From NCBI RefSeq assembly GCF_003594875.1, contig NZ_QZEY01000012.1, positions 177,586 through 241,585 of the forward strand: a stretch of 64,000 nucleotides of DNA. The letters are read 5' to 3'. This document shows, piece after piece, positions 23,456 to 31,991 of this stretch. This stretch comes from Bailinhaonella thermotolerans. Lineage in GTDB: Bacteria; Actinomycetota; Actinomycetes; Streptosporangiales; Streptosporangiaceae. The notes below the pieces were generated by a model that made no database searches, was not told where the DNA came from, and was given only the letters and a program-made list of their open reading frames with translations. The translations under genes and the position numbers were made by a program. Within the stretch, counting starts at the first letter, position 1. Every line of letters starts with the position of its first letter.

Positions 23456-25291
23456 TTGAAGAGGCGTGTTCTCGGCGCTGCGGCGCTGAGCGCCACCGTG
23501 GTCACCGCTGGACTCGGGCCGCCGGCCCTCGGGGCGGACGGGGCCGCCGCCGTCGCGGCACGCTCCGGGCCGGGGGTCTCCCCCGCCGCCGAGCCGGCCC
23601 CTTCGCGGGGAGGCGGGACCGCGGCCCCGGCGGCGGAGCCCGGGCCGGCGGACGGGGGCGGCGAGCCGATCACGGGCCTGAGCGCGAACCCGAGCGCCCA
23701 GCCGGGTCCCGGGGAGCAGCCGGGCCCGTCGCGGGATCCCAAGCCCTCACCGGAGCCTCAGCCGGAGCCGGAACCGAAGCCGTCGCGGGAGCCCGGGCCG
23801 TCCCCCGAGCCGGAGCCCACCGGGTCGCGCGAGCCGACCCCGGCCCCGACGCCCACGCGGAGCCCGGAGCCGACCCCCACGCCGAGCGCCACCTCCTCCC
23901 CGAAGCCGTCGCCGTCCCCCACCCCGGCTCCGGCCGTCTCGCCGTCCCCCTCGCCCCGGCCCTCCCCGGGTGGCGGTCCCGGGGGCGGGCCGGGCGGGAT
24001 TCCCGGGCCCGTCCTCACGGTGCCGGTCGAGCCCGCCGCCCTCCCCGTGATCAGCGAGGTGGCGGTGGGGCCGGCGAAGGTCGCCGGGGACGCCAGGGTG
24101 TCGTTCCGGGCCCGGGTGCGCAGCAGCGCCCCGCACGGCGACGTCCAGGTGTTCGCCCGCGTCGGGGACCGGACCCGGGTACGGCTCGCGCGCGTGCTCG
24201 GGGACGCCCGCGACGGCGTCTACACGCAGGAGCATCTGCTCCGCCGGACGGCGGGCCGGCGGCAGCGGGTGGTCATCGAGGCCGTGGACGCCGCCGGCGG
24301 GCGGCGGACCCCCGCGAAGACGATCACCGTGGGGAGGCCGGCGCCGGGCGCGCCGGCGCTCTCCCGGGTGCGCGTGTCCCCGGAGAGCCTGAGGGGACCG
24401 GACGACTTCCGGCTCCGGGCGGAGGCGGCGGCCCCGGCGGGGGTGACCGGCGTGACCGCGACGCTCCTGCGAAGCGGGACCGCGCCGCGGCGCATCACGC
24501 TGGAGCGCGTCGGCGGGGACGCGCGGCGCGGCTCGTACGAGGCGCGGGTGGACGCGCGGGAGGTCGGCCGGACCACGTCGTACACCGTGGTCTTCGAGGC
24601 GTCCGGCGCGAACGGGACGGTGACGGCGGCGGGCCGCCCGCTGACGATCGTCCCGGAGCTGCCCGCGCCGGAGATCGTCGAGGTGCGCGCGCCCCGGCAC
24701 GTCACGCTGACTCCCGAGGGCGCGCGGGTGCGGATCGAGGCCAGGGTGCGCGGCCACGCGGCGGTGGACCTGGTGCTGCTGACCGGGAACGGCGCGATGA
24801 CCGCCCTCACCCCGGACGGCGGCGGCTGCTACCACGCGGACATCCGCCTGCGGCCGGCCGGCCCGCACGGCCCGCAGCGGTACGTCGTGGAGGCGTTCGA
24901 CCGGCAGGGGCACATCTCGCGGCCCGCGAAGGCGGCCTTCACCGTCCGGCGGCAGGTGTTCGTCACCGGCTACGACGCGGGCCCGGAGCCGGTGCGGCGA
25001 GGCCGGACGATCACGGCCTCCGGGCGGCTCCACGCCCTGAACGCGACCGGCGCGGGGCTGGACGTGCTCGGGGGCCGCCGGGTCGAGCTGCAGTTCCGCC
25101 GCTTCGGCTCGTCCGTCTACACCACCTACGCCGTGCTGCGCACCGATGCCCAGGGCAGGTTCAGGGCCCGGTTCCGCGCCCGGACCGACGGCTACTGGCG
25201 GGCCCGCCACCCCGGAAGCGACCGCTTCGCCCCGGTCCACGGCTGGGGCGACCACGTGGACGTCCGCGGGCCGTCCCCGCGCCGCCGCTGA
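23456..25291 (+). CDS. Secreted Pro-rich protein with Ig-like repeats (copy 2)
   Basis: A 611-residue paralogue of the preceding gene. It has a signal peptide (MKRRVLGAAALSATVVTAG, cut near ALGADG), a long stalk of Pro/Glu/Ser/Thr-Pro repeats (about 40-190: EPQPEPEPKPSREP, PTPTPSATSSPKPSPSPTPAP), and four beta-sandwich-like domains. The last starts VFVTGYDAGPEPVRRGRTIT and ends GWGDHVDVRG, matching copy 1. I prefer the TTG start at 23456, which follows CTGGGAGTATTCCG and places the signal peptide at the N-terminus; GTG 23429 is possible. A tandem duplication is clear. Function is unknown. Confidence 0.75.
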   Translation: MKRRVLGAAALSATVVTAGLGPPALGADGAAAVAARSGPGVSPAAEPAPSRGGGTAAPAAEPGPADGGGEPITGLSANPSAQPGPGEQPGPSRDPKPSPEPQPEPEPKPSREPGPSPEPEPTGSREPTPAPTPTRSPEPTPTPSATSSPKPSPSPTPAPAVSPSPSPRPSPGGGPGGGPGGIPGPVLTVPVEPAALPVISEVAVGPAKVAGDARVSFRARVRSSAPHGDVQVFARVGDRTRVRLARVLGDARDGVYTQEHLLRRTAGRRQRVVIEAVDAAGGRRTPAKTITVGRPAPGAPALSRVRVSPESLRGPDDFRLRAEAAAPAGVTGVTATLLRSGTAPRRITLERVGGDARRGSYEARVDAREVGRTTSYTVVFEASGANGTVTAAGRPLTIVPELPAPEIVEVRAPRHVTLTPEGARVRIEARVRGHAAVDLVLLTGNGAMTALTPDGGGCYHADIRLRPAGPHGPQRYVVEAFDRQGHISRPAKAAFTVRRQVFVTGYDAGPEPVRRGRTITASGRLHALNATGAGLDVLGGRRVELQFRRFGSSVYTTYAVLRTDAQGRFRARFRARTDGYWRARHPGSDRFAPVHGWGDHVDVRGPSPRRR

Positions 25292-25323
25292 TCGCGCGCG
25301 GCCGCCGAGCACGGCCCCTGATC

Positions 25324-25403
25324 GCGTACGGCCGCCGCGCCCCGTGCGGCGGCCGTACGCCTTCGGCCCGGTACGGCTCCCGCGAGCCCTGCGGGAGCCG
25401 TAC
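25324..25403. terminator. Two consecutive perfect hairpins between convergent genes
   Basis: A 15-bp stem (25324-25338 with 25346-25360) and a 13-bp stem (25371-25383 with 25391-25403), both containing GTACGGC/GCCGTAC arms, follow the second secreted-protein gene. A further GGACC/GGTCC hairpin (about 25410-25445) precedes the end of the small secreted gene on the other strand. Together they probably form a bidirectional terminator. Confidence 0.65.
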
Positions 25404-25480
25404 GCAAAAGGCCGGGGGCCGGACCACGCGGGTCCGGCTCCCGGTTCGTCTCAGTCTCCGGCGAGCGGAGGCGTCCGTCG

Positions 25481-25738
25481 CTAGTCGAAGTCGTAGGTCG
25501 CGATCACGCTGCCGCCGCTGCAGGTCGAAGCGCTGATGCCGTTCTGAAACGCGGCGTTGCCGCACCCGTCGAGATCAGGGCGGAACCCCCCCGTGAACTG
25601 GTTCCCGGACTGGAACGAGTCGTTGTTCCTGGTCCAGTTGTCCGACCTGTCGTCGTTGGCCTGCGCGGGCGAACCGATCAGCGCGACCCCGGCGGCGGCG
25701 GCTGCGACGGCACCTGTGACACAGAGCTTCTTGAACAT
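25481..25738 (-). CDS. Small secreted protein
   Basis: An 85-residue exported protein. Residues 1-30 are a signal peptide (MFKKLCVTGAVAAAAAGVAL, cut after PAQA). The mature part of about 55 residues is Asn/Ser/Gly/Asp-rich, with two cysteines (DGCGNAAFQ, ASTCSGG) likely to form one disulfide. The ATG follows GAAGGGAGCCCCCG. In size and composition it recalls chaplin- or rodlin-like surface proteins, but no diagnostic motif is present, so I leave it unnamed. Confidence 0.7.
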   Translation of the reverse strand: MFKKLCVTGAVAAAAAGVALIGSPAQANDDRSDNWTRNNDSFQSGNQFTGGFRPDLDGCGNAAFQNGISASTCSGGSVIATYDFD

Positions 25739-26190
25739 CGGGGGCTCCCTTCGAAACTCGGGGCATCTTCGGCCGTTCGGCGAGAAAGGGCCATTCACTG
25801 CCTTTTCCGCCTGGCGGCCACACGACTTGAGGCTATCCCAAAACATTCACAGTGTGTAGCCGTCTGATTACTGTTTTTGGATGCCGCCCCCACCCCGGGC
25901 CACGACACCCCCAAAGGCGGCCCCTGACCAGCCAAAACAGCGATCGGCAGAGTGTCACGAAGAGGTCACGGACCGGCATGCCGAGACGGGCGGGACGCGA
26001 TGACCCCCTCACCGGATCATCCGGTGAGGGGGTTCGCGCGCCCGGGACGGGGGCCGGGCGCGAGCCGTACGGCGACCCCTGGCCGCCCCTCCCGACGGCG
26101 AGACCGTACGGCGCCTCGAGGTCCGATCACGCGTGGCCCTCACGGTAGAGATCGCGACCAGGGAACGACTTGCGGGCGGCTTGCGGAGGG
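25739..26190. other. 452-base intergenic region
   Basis: No gene is seen. The left part is a comparatively AT-rich upstream region of the small secreted gene, a likely regulated promoter. The right part holds the terminator hairpin 26004-26032 and two GTACGGC motifs (26064-26073 and around 26105). Confidence 0.6.
26004..26032 (-). terminator. Hairpin terminator
   Basis: A perfect 13-bp stem (26004-26016 with 26020-26032, loop TCA) lies 158 bases downstream of the stop of the leftward endonuclease/phosphatase gene. No T-tract is present. Confidence 0.55.
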
Positions 26191-27135
26191 CTACCGCGAT
26201 TCGCCGAGCACCACGTCGGCCAGGACCGGGTAGTGGTCGCTGGGGTACCGGCGGGCCCGGTGGAAGGTGCTGATCTCGGCCCACCGGGTCGCGGCGTCCC
26301 CGCCGGTGAGGATCCAGTCGATGCGCTCGCCGCCCCTGACCGGGCCCTTCCAGTCCCCGTAGGTGTTGTACGGCGTGCCGCGGCGCTCGGCGGTCTCCCA
26401 GGTGTCGGCCAGGCCGCCCCCGGTCAGGATGTCGTACGGCCGGGAGGCCCCCGCGGGCGCGTTGAAGTCGCCGGTGACCACGACGGGCAGCCCGAACGGC
26501 AGGTCCGCGACCCGGCGCGCGACCAGGGCCGCCGACCGCTCCCTGGCGCGGGCGGACTGGTGGTCGAAGTGCGTGTTGACCGCGTGGAAGGGCCGCCCGG
26601 TGCGCCGGTCCTCGAACCTGGCCCAGGTCACCATCCGGACGTAGAAGTTGCCCCAGCCCTTGGACCCGGTCCGTTCCGGGGTGGGCGAGAGCCAGTAGTG
26701 ACCGGAGTCGCGCAGCACGAACCTGTCCCGCCGGTAGAAGATCGGGTTGAACTCCTCCTTGCGGCCCCCGGCCCGGCCCTGGCCGACCCAGCCGTACTCC
26801 GGCAGCGCCCGCTCCAGATCGCGGACCTGCCGCCACAGCACCTCCTGCAGGCCGGCCAGGTCGGGCGCGCCGCGCCGCACGGCCTCCACGACCAGGGGGC
26901 GCCGCCGCGACCAGGCCCGCCAGGCGGGGGCGTCCTCGGCGAACCGGATGTTGAAGCTCATCACCCGCATCGGCGGGGCGTCCGCCAGTCGCCCGCCGGC
27001 CACGCGCGCGGCCACGGCGGGCTCGGCCCGGCGGCCGGGGCCGTCACCGGGGTCGCCGCCGGGGCCTTCTCCGGAGGCGGGCACGGGGGTCAGGGAGATC
27101 ACGACGGCGAGGACGACGGCGAGAGGGCGAGGCAT
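26191..27135 (-). CDS. Secreted endonuclease/exonuclease/phosphatase family protein
   Basis: A 314-residue exported EEP-superfamily hydrolase. After a signal peptide (MPRPLAVVLAVVISLTPVPA) the DNase I-like fold is clear: RVMSFNIRF (Asn), GLQEVLWRQV (metal-binding Glu), FHAVNTHFDH (catalytic His region), VVTGDFNAP (Asp/Asn), IDWILTG and the terminal SDHYPVLADV (Asp-His pair). Members hydrolyse phosphodiesters in nucleic acids, inositol phosphates or sphingolipids. Export and the nearby PhoD and GlpQ genes suggest extracellular phosphate scavenging (inference). The start at 27135 is the natural one for the signal peptide. Confidence 0.88.
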   Translation of the reverse strand: MPRPLAVVLAVVISLTPVPASGEGPGGDPGDGPGRRAEPAVAARVAGGRLADAPPMRVMSFNIRFAEDAPAWRAWSRRRPLVVEAVRRGAPDLAGLQEVLWRQVRDLERALPEYGWVGQGRAGGRKEEFNPIFYRRDRFVLRDSGHYWLSPTPERTGSKGWGNFYVRMVTWARFEDRRTGRPFHAVNTHFDHQSARARERSAALVARRVADLPFGLPVVVTGDFNAPAGASRPYDILTGGGLADTWETAERRGTPYNTYGDWKGPVRGGERIDWILTGGDAATRWAEISTFHRARRYPSDHYPVLADVVLGESR

Positions 27136-27267
27136 GGGGACGCTCCTCGGCTCGGGGGACGCTCTGCTCCGGATGCTGAGCGTCGCGCCCGGCCACCGCC
27201 TGTCGTCGAGGTGACGGGCGAGGAGCGGCGGGAGGAAATCACGGAGCGCGGGGCCCGGGACCCCCGG

Positions 27268-28869
27268 TCAGACCTCCTGGGCGGCCACGCGGGAGTCCTC
27301 GGAGGGGAACGCCTCGCCGGCGAGGCCGGCCAGCGGGAGCGGGAGGGGCCGGTCCAGGATCTTGTGGATCACCGGGTTCCCGGCCTCGACGAGGAACGCC
27401 GCGCGGGTGTGGACCGGGGCGCCGGGCTTGCTGACGTACGGCACGACGCGGTAGTCCACGCGCAGGGCGTCGGCGGCGGCCAGGCAGGAGGTGTAGCCGC
27501 GGTAGTTGTTGAAGAACCTGATGTGCGGGTTGTCGGCGAGCGCGCCCTTGGTGTCGGGGCGCGTGTCGGATCCGTCGCCCTCGCTGGTGATCGAGGTGCA
27601 GACGAACTCGGTGGCCAGCGGCGCGGAGGCGGCGTCGGCGAGGTCGGAGCGCACCTCGGCGGCCCAGGCGGCGTGCACGTCGCCGGTGAGGAACACGACG
27701 CCCGCGGGGTCCTGGGCCCGCCGGATCGCCTCCATCAGCCGGTCGCGGGCGGGCGGGTAGCCGTCCCAGGCGTCCATGGAGAAGCGGGGCACGGCGGCGC
27801 CCCGGATCGCGCGGCGGGCGAAGAAGACCGCCTGGGCCAGGAAGCGCCACCGGGCCGGCGAGGTGGAGAGGCGTTCGGCGAGCCAGCGTTCCTGCTCGGC
27901 CCCGAGCATCGTGCGCTTGGGATCGGCCTGCTCGGGGTTGGGCGGCGCGATCGCGCCCCCGGCGGCCTGGCGGCTGCGGTGCTGCCGGGTGTCTAGCACG
28001 TCGAACTCGGCGAGCGCGCCGTACGGCACGTGCCGGTACAGCCGCATGGCGTCCTTGCGCGGGATCGACGCGGCGCGCAGCGGCATGTGCTCGTAGAACG
28101 CCTGGTAGGCGGCGGCGCGGCGGGCGGCGAAGTCGCGCAGGGCCTTCTTCCGCCGCTCCGGGTCGGCCGGGAGCTCCCCCGGGGGGTACGGCCCGGCGTA
28201 GTTGTTGCGCACGTCGTGGTCGTCCCAGGTGACCAGCCAGGGAGCGGCGGCGTGGGCGGCCTGCAGGTCGCGGTCGAGGCGGTAGAGGGCGTGGCGGTTG
28301 CGGTAGGCGTGCCGCGTCTTGATCTCCGGGCCGTCGTGCTTGCGGGGGCTGCCGCCGGGCGGGAGGTACTTGTGCGGGCCGTACTCGTAGATGTAGTCGC
28401 CGAGGAAGAGGATCAGGTCGGGGCGCTCCTCGGCCATGTGCCGGTACGCCGTGAAGTAGCCGTGCTCGTACATCTGGCAGGCGGCGTACGCGAAGCGCAC
28501 GGGCACGGCGGCGGCGGGGGCGGGCGCGGTGCGGGTGCGCCCGACGGGGCTGATGGCGGAGCCGGCCTTGAAGCGGTAGAAGTGCTCGCGGCCGGGTTCC
28601 AGGCCGGTGACCTCGACGTGGACGCTGTGGGCGTACGCCTGCACGGCCGTCGTCCTGCCGTGCCGTACGACCTTGGCGAACCGCTCGTCGGCGGCCACCT
28701 GCCAGTGCACCTCGATGGGCTTGGCGTCCAGGCCCCCGGGGCGGGCGGGGTCGGCGCAGAGCGGGTCGGGGGCGAGGCGGGTCCAGATCACCACGCCGTC
28801 CGGCGTGGGGTCGCCGGACGCCACACCCAGGGTGAAGGGGTTCACGCCGCGCGTGAGGGAATTCGGCAT
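27268..28869 (-). CDS. phoD: PhoD-like alkaline phosphatase
   Basis: A 533-residue metallophosphatase of the PhoD family. It begins directly with the N-terminal PhoD domain (NPFTLGVASGDPTPDGVVIWTRL), followed by the catalytic metallophosphatase domain with VRFAYAACQMYEHG, DLILFLGDYIYEYG, TWDDHDVRNNY (metal ligands) and VVFLTGDVHAAW. PhoD enzymes hydrolyse phosphomono- and diesters and are normally Tat-exported. Here the start at 28869, with GGGGGATCCG upstream, leaves no twin-arginine signal, and the frame before it does not encode one. It may be cytosolic, or have lost its signal. It is divergent from the kstR2-like gene. Confidence 0.87.
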   Translation of the reverse strand: MPNSLTRGVNPFTLGVASGDPTPDGVVIWTRLAPDPLCADPARPGGLDAKPIEVHWQVAADERFAKVVRHGRTTAVQAYAHSVHVEVTGLEPGREHFYRFKAGSAISPVGRTRTAPAPAAAVPVRFAYAACQMYEHGYFTAYRHMAEERPDLILFLGDYIYEYGPHKYLPPGGSPRKHDGPEIKTRHAYRNRHALYRLDRDLQAAHAAAPWLVTWDDHDVRNNYAGPYPPGELPADPERRKKALRDFAARRAAAYQAFYEHMPLRAASIPRKDAMRLYRHVPYGALAEFDVLDTRQHRSRQAAGGAIAPPNPEQADPKRTMLGAEQERWLAERLSTSPARWRFLAQAVFFARRAIRGAAVPRFSMDAWDGYPPARDRLMEAIRRAQDPAGVVFLTGDVHAAWAAEVRSDLADAASAPLATEFVCTSITSEGDGSDTRPDTKGALADNPHIRFFNNYRGYTSCLAAADALRVDYRVVPYVSKPGAPVHTRAAFLVEAGNPVIHKILDRPLPLPLAGLAGEAFPSEDSRVAAQEV

Positions 28870-28905
28870 CGGATCCCCCTGATGGATGACCGTCCTCAGC
28901 GTCCG

Positions 28906-28932
28906 CCGATTGTCACACATGACACTAATCGG
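28906..28932. promoter_or_regulatory. Imperfect inverted repeat before phoD
   Basis: CCGATTGTCA (28906-28915) and TGACActAATCGG (28920-28932) form an inverted repeat with a two-base bulge, 37 bases before the phoD start. It is a candidate operator distinct from the CAAG palindromes and does not look like a PHO box. Confidence 0.4.
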
Positions 28933-28998
28933 TGGGGAGTCATCGGAAATATCGGTGAATCTGGAGGGCCTCCGGGGCGAGAGCGATTGCCACGGTAG

Positions 28999-29078
28999 CA
29001 AGCGCTTGGTAGAGAGGGTTGAGGCGGCAGCGCCGTGAGCAGGTGACTCGCGGGAGGCGTACCGTGAACAAGCGATTG
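28999..29078. promoter_or_regulatory. KstR2-type operators in the promoter of the kstR2-like gene
   Basis: AGCAAGCGCTTGGT (28997-29010) matches AnCAAGnnCTTGnT at all fixed positions. A second, degenerate copy, AACAAGCGATTGCC (29067-29080), keeps the left half and lies 13 bases before the ATG at 29093. This arrangement supports autoregulation. Confidence 0.75.
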
Positions 29079-29092
29079 CCCGGAGGCTCATA

Positions 29093-29800
29093 ATGGATGG
29101 TGTGAACGCGCGAAAGAACACCGCTGAAACCACGGCGACGACCTCGCCGCGGCGCCAGGCCCAGGGCGACGCCAAGGGCAAGGGCCGGTCATCGTCCGGC
29201 CTCGCCTCCGAGCGCCGCGACCACCTCGTGAAGCTCGCCGCCGAGATCTTCGCGCGGAAGGGGTTCCAGGCTACGACCGTGCGGGAGATCGCCCAGGAGG
29301 CGGGCATCCTCTCCGGCAGCCTCTACCACCACTTCGACTCCAAGGAGACGATCGTCGACGAGGTGCTCTCGCAGTTCCTCGAAGACCTGATCGCCCGCTA
29401 CCGCGCGGCCCTGGAGAGCGACGCCGACGCGCGCACGGTCCTGTCGGAGATGATCCGCATCGGCTTCGGCACGCTGGAGCCGCACCGGGCGGCGATCACG
29501 GTCATGCAGAACGACTGGAACTACCTGCGCCAGTGGCCCCGGTTCGACTACCTCGTCAAGGCCGAGGACGAGGTCGAGCAGATGTGGGTGGGCCAGATCA
29601 AGCGCGGCCAGGCCGACGGGCTGTTCCGCGAGGACGTGGACCCCAAGCTGACCTACCGGATGATCCGCGACACGATCTGGGTCGCCGTGCGCTGGTTCCG
29701 CCCGGGCGGCCGGCTCAACACCGACGGCCTCGCCGAGCACTACATCACCATGCTCTTCGACGGTCTCGCCAAGGGCGAGCGCACCACACACAAGGCGTGA
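29093..29800 (+). CDS. kstR2: TetR-family regulator, KstR2-like
   Basis: A 235-residue TetR protein. Residues about 38-90 form the HTH domain (HLVKLAAEIFARKGFQATTV, REIAQEAGILSGSLYHHFDS), and the ligand domain ends with DPKLTYRMIRDTIWVAVRWF and the RPGG motif. From memory it matches M. tuberculosis KstR2 (Rv3557c) closely in both regions, especially GILSGSLYHHF, the WVxVRWxRPGG motif and the C-terminus. KstR2 represses ring C/D catabolic genes and is released by HIP-CoA. An N-terminal basic extension of about 30 residues is additional. The ATG follows GGAGGCTCATA. CAAGCGCTTG sites lie in its own promoter and before three catabolic operons of this window. Confidence 0.87.
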   Translation: MDGVNARKNTAETTATTSPRRQAQGDAKGKGRSSSGLASERRDHLVKLAAEIFARKGFQATTVREIAQEAGILSGSLYHHFDSKETIVDEVLSQFLEDLIARYRAALESDADARTVLSEMIRIGFGTLEPHRAAITVMQNDWNYLRQWPRFDYLVKAEDEVEQMWVGQIKRGQADGLFREDVDPKLTYRMIRDTIWVAVRWFRPGGRLNTDGLAEHYITMLFDGLAKGERTTHKA

Positions 29801-30519
29801 CCCCGCCCACGACGACCCCCGGGAGCGGCGGGGCCGCGGGCGAGCTGATCGCGGAGGTGCGGCGGGCGCTGGAGGCGGCGGCCGACCCGGCGAAGGCGGC
29901 CGGCATGACGGCCTACCTCCGGTCGTCCATGCCGATGTACGGCGTCTCGCGGGCGCCGGCCCGCGCGGTGTGCGCGGAGGTGTTCGCGGCGCACCCCCTG
30001 GACGGCTTCGCCGAGTGGCGCGACACGGCGCTCGCGCTGTGGCGGGGCGCGACGCGCCGCGAGGAGTTGTACGCCGCGATCGACCTCACCGGGCACCGCC
30101 TCTACCGGCGTTTCCAGACCCCCGAGACGCTGCCGATGTACGACGAGATGATCGTCACGGGCGCCTGGTGGGACCTGGTGGACGAGATAGCCGTCCAGCG
30201 TGTCGGGCCCCTGCTCCGGGCCTACCCGGACGACCTGCGCCCCCTGCTTCTGCGCTGGTCGCGCGACCCGGACCTGTGGCGCCGCCGCACGGCCATCCTC
30301 GCGCAGAACAAGTTCAAGGGGGACACCGACCTCGGCCTCCTGTACACCTGCCTGGAGGGGTCGATCGGCGATCCGGACTTCTTCGCGCGCAAGGCGATCG
30401 GGTGGGCGCTGCGGGAGTACGCCAAGACCGACCCGGACGAGGTGCGGCGCTACGTCGCGGAGAACCGGGACCGCCTCTCCCCGCTCTCCCGCCGCGAGGC
30501 CCTCAAGAACCTCGGGTAG
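29797..30519 (+). CDS. AlkD-type DNA alkylation repair protein
   Basis: A 240-residue all-helical HEAT-like repeat DNA glycosylase of the AlkD/AlkC group, which excises positively charged 3- and 7-alkylpurines. The diagnostic core VTGAWWDLVDEIAVQRVG (about residues 118-135) contains the Trp and Asp that line the lesion pocket. Downstream are LWRRRTAILAQ with the family Arg and the ARKAIGWALREYAKTDPDEV repeat. The GTG start overlaps the regulator's stop codon (GTGA), so it is co-translated with the KstR2-like repressor, an unexpected pairing. The N-terminus is a Gly/Pro/Thr-rich leader of about 12 residues. Confidence 0.88.
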   Translation: MTPPTTTPGSGGAAGELIAEVRRALEAAADPAKAAGMTAYLRSSMPMYGVSRAPARAVCAEVFAAHPLDGFAEWRDTALALWRGATRREELYAAIDLTGHRLYRRFQTPETLPMYDEMIVTGAWWDLVDEIAVQRVGPLLRAYPDDLRPLLLRWSRDPDLWRRRTAILAQNKFKGDTDLGLLYTCLEGSIGDPDFFARKAIGWALREYAKTDPDEVRRYVAENRDRLSPLSRREALKNLG

Positions 30520-30547
30520 TTGCGCGGGAAACAGTTAGACTCGGCTG

Positions 30548-30724
30548 ATGAGGATCATTGACCTGGTCCCGTCCGCCGCGCGGTTCCGGGAGGCGGCCGG
30601 AAACGTCGGTGGCCCCCGGCGGGCACCTCGGCGTCCTGACCGGCCGGGCCGCGCGGCACACCACCTGGCCCTGCCTGGACGCCTGGTTCGCCCGGACCGA
30701 CGACGCGCCGCGGCGCGCCCGTGA
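30548..30724 (+). pseudogene. Remnant of an alpha/beta-hydrolase (PHA synthase-like) gene
   Basis: An ATG at 30548 opens MRIIDLVPSAARFREAAGNV, which looks like a protein N-terminus, but the frame then degenerates. In a different frame (about 30615-30709) the sequence encodes APGGHLGVLTGRAARHTTW followed by PCLDAWFARTDD. That resembles the C-terminal GGHLGVLTG-histidine region of polyhydroxyalkanoate-synthase/depolymerase-like alpha/beta hydrolases. The simplest explanation is a large internal deletion with a frameshift joining both ends of one gene. No catalytic Ser region remains. The identification rests on a short motif and is tentative. Confidence 0.45.
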
Positions 30725-30777
30725 CCGGGAACCCGATCCGGATCCCGGCCACGACCGCGCCGCCGGCGGGGCCGGCG

Positions 30778-31875
30778 TCAGTTGAACAGCCGCTCCCGTA
30801 CGGCTCGCGCCATGCCGGGGTCGTCGGCGAACACGCCGTCCACCCGCTGCTCGAAGAGCCGCTTCAGCCAGCCCATCACGTCGCCGGTCGCGCGGCCGTA
30901 GGCGGGCGAGGCGGGGTTCCCCTGCCGGTGGTCGAGGGGGAGCTGGGAGTTCTCGTTGCGCACGGTCCAGACGTGCACGGACAGGCCGCGCCGGTGCGCG
31001 TCGCGGACCAGCGAGGTGGGCTCGCCCAGCCGCCCGTCGGGCCCGGCCGGGATCACCAGGGCGGTGTTCACGCCCACCCCGTCGGCGTACCCGGCGATCC
31101 ACGCCAGGCCCTCGGGCTTGGCCAGATCGGCGTACGTGCGCGGGTCTCCCGCCGCCACCAGGTCGTACGGCGCGCCGCTCGCCGAGAGGAGCTGCGCGAG
31201 CCGTACCCGCGTCCTGGAGCGGAGTTCGCGCAGGTTGGCGGTCTCGAAGGACTGGATGATCACCGGGGACCTGGGCGAGGTCAGGCCGAACCGGCGCAGC
31301 GAGGCGAGCAGCGGCTCCTCCAGCGACAGCCCCGCCCGGTCGAAGTAGGTCGGGTGCTTGGTCTCGGGGTAGACGCCCACGCCCCGGCGGCGGGCCAGCT
31401 CCAGCACCTCGTCGAACGTCGGGATCTGGTAGAGCCCGTCGTAGGCGGCGTTGTCCGGCCGCAGCTCGGGCACCCGCTCCTCGGCGCGCAGCGTGCGCAG
31501 CTCGGCGAGCGTGAAGTCCTCGGTGAACCAGCCGGTCACCGGCACGCCGTCGATGGTCTTGGTGGTCCTGCGCCCGGCGAACTCCGGCCTCTTCTCGACG
31601 TCGGTCGTGCCGGAGATCTCGTTCTCGTGCCGGGCGACGAGCACGCGGTCCTTGGTGGACACCAGGTCCGGCTCGATGTAGTCGGCGCCCATGTCGATCG
31701 CCGCCGTGTAGGCCGCGATCGTGTGCTCGGGCCGGTGCCCGCTCGCGCCGCGGTGCCCGATCACGACGGGCTCGCGTTCCGCCCGCCCGGAGGGCGCCGC
31801 CTCCGCCACCGCCGCGCCAGGTCCCAGCGCCACCGCGGCGACGAGCACCGCCGCGGCCTTCCGCAGTCCCCGCAT
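30778..31875 (-). CDS. Secreted glycerophosphodiester phosphodiesterase
   Basis: A 365-residue GlpQ-type enzyme that hydrolyses glycerophosphodiesters to glycerol-3-phosphate and an alcohol. A signal peptide covers about 1-26 (MRGLRKAAAVLVAAVALGPG). The TIM barrel carries VVIGHRGASGHRPEHTIAAY (catalytic HRG and metal ligands), GADYIEPDLVSTKD (Glu/Asp), VARHENEISGTTDV (second His), YPETKHP and VDGVFADDPGMA. Length and motifs are those of periplasmic or secreted GlpQ. It may act together with the nearby secreted EEP hydrolase and PhoD in phosphate acquisition, though no PHO box is evident. Confidence 0.9.
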   Translation of the reverse strand: MRGLRKAAAVLVAAVALGPGAAVAEAAPSGRAEREPVVIGHRGASGHRPEHTIAAYTAAIDMGADYIEPDLVSTKDRVLVARHENEISGTTDVEKRPEFAGRRTTKTIDGVPVTGWFTEDFTLAELRTLRAEERVPELRPDNAAYDGLYQIPTFDEVLELARRRGVGVYPETKHPTYFDRAGLSLEEPLLASLRRFGLTSPRSPVIIQSFETANLRELRSRTRVRLAQLLSASGAPYDLVAAGDPRTYADLAKPEGLAWIAGYADGVGVNTALVIPAGPDGRLGEPTSLVRDAHRRGLSVHVWTVRNENSQLPLDHRQGNPASPAYGRATGDVMGWLKRLFEQRVDGVFADDPGMARAVRERLFN

Positions 31876-31991
31876 CCGCCCGTCCTTCCCTGAGGGAGTG
31901 ATTGCCGGACGAACGGTAGGGACGGACCTTGATCAATGGGCGACCGGGAGGCGGACGCCACGGGAATGTCACCGGAAATATCGCCCGGCCG

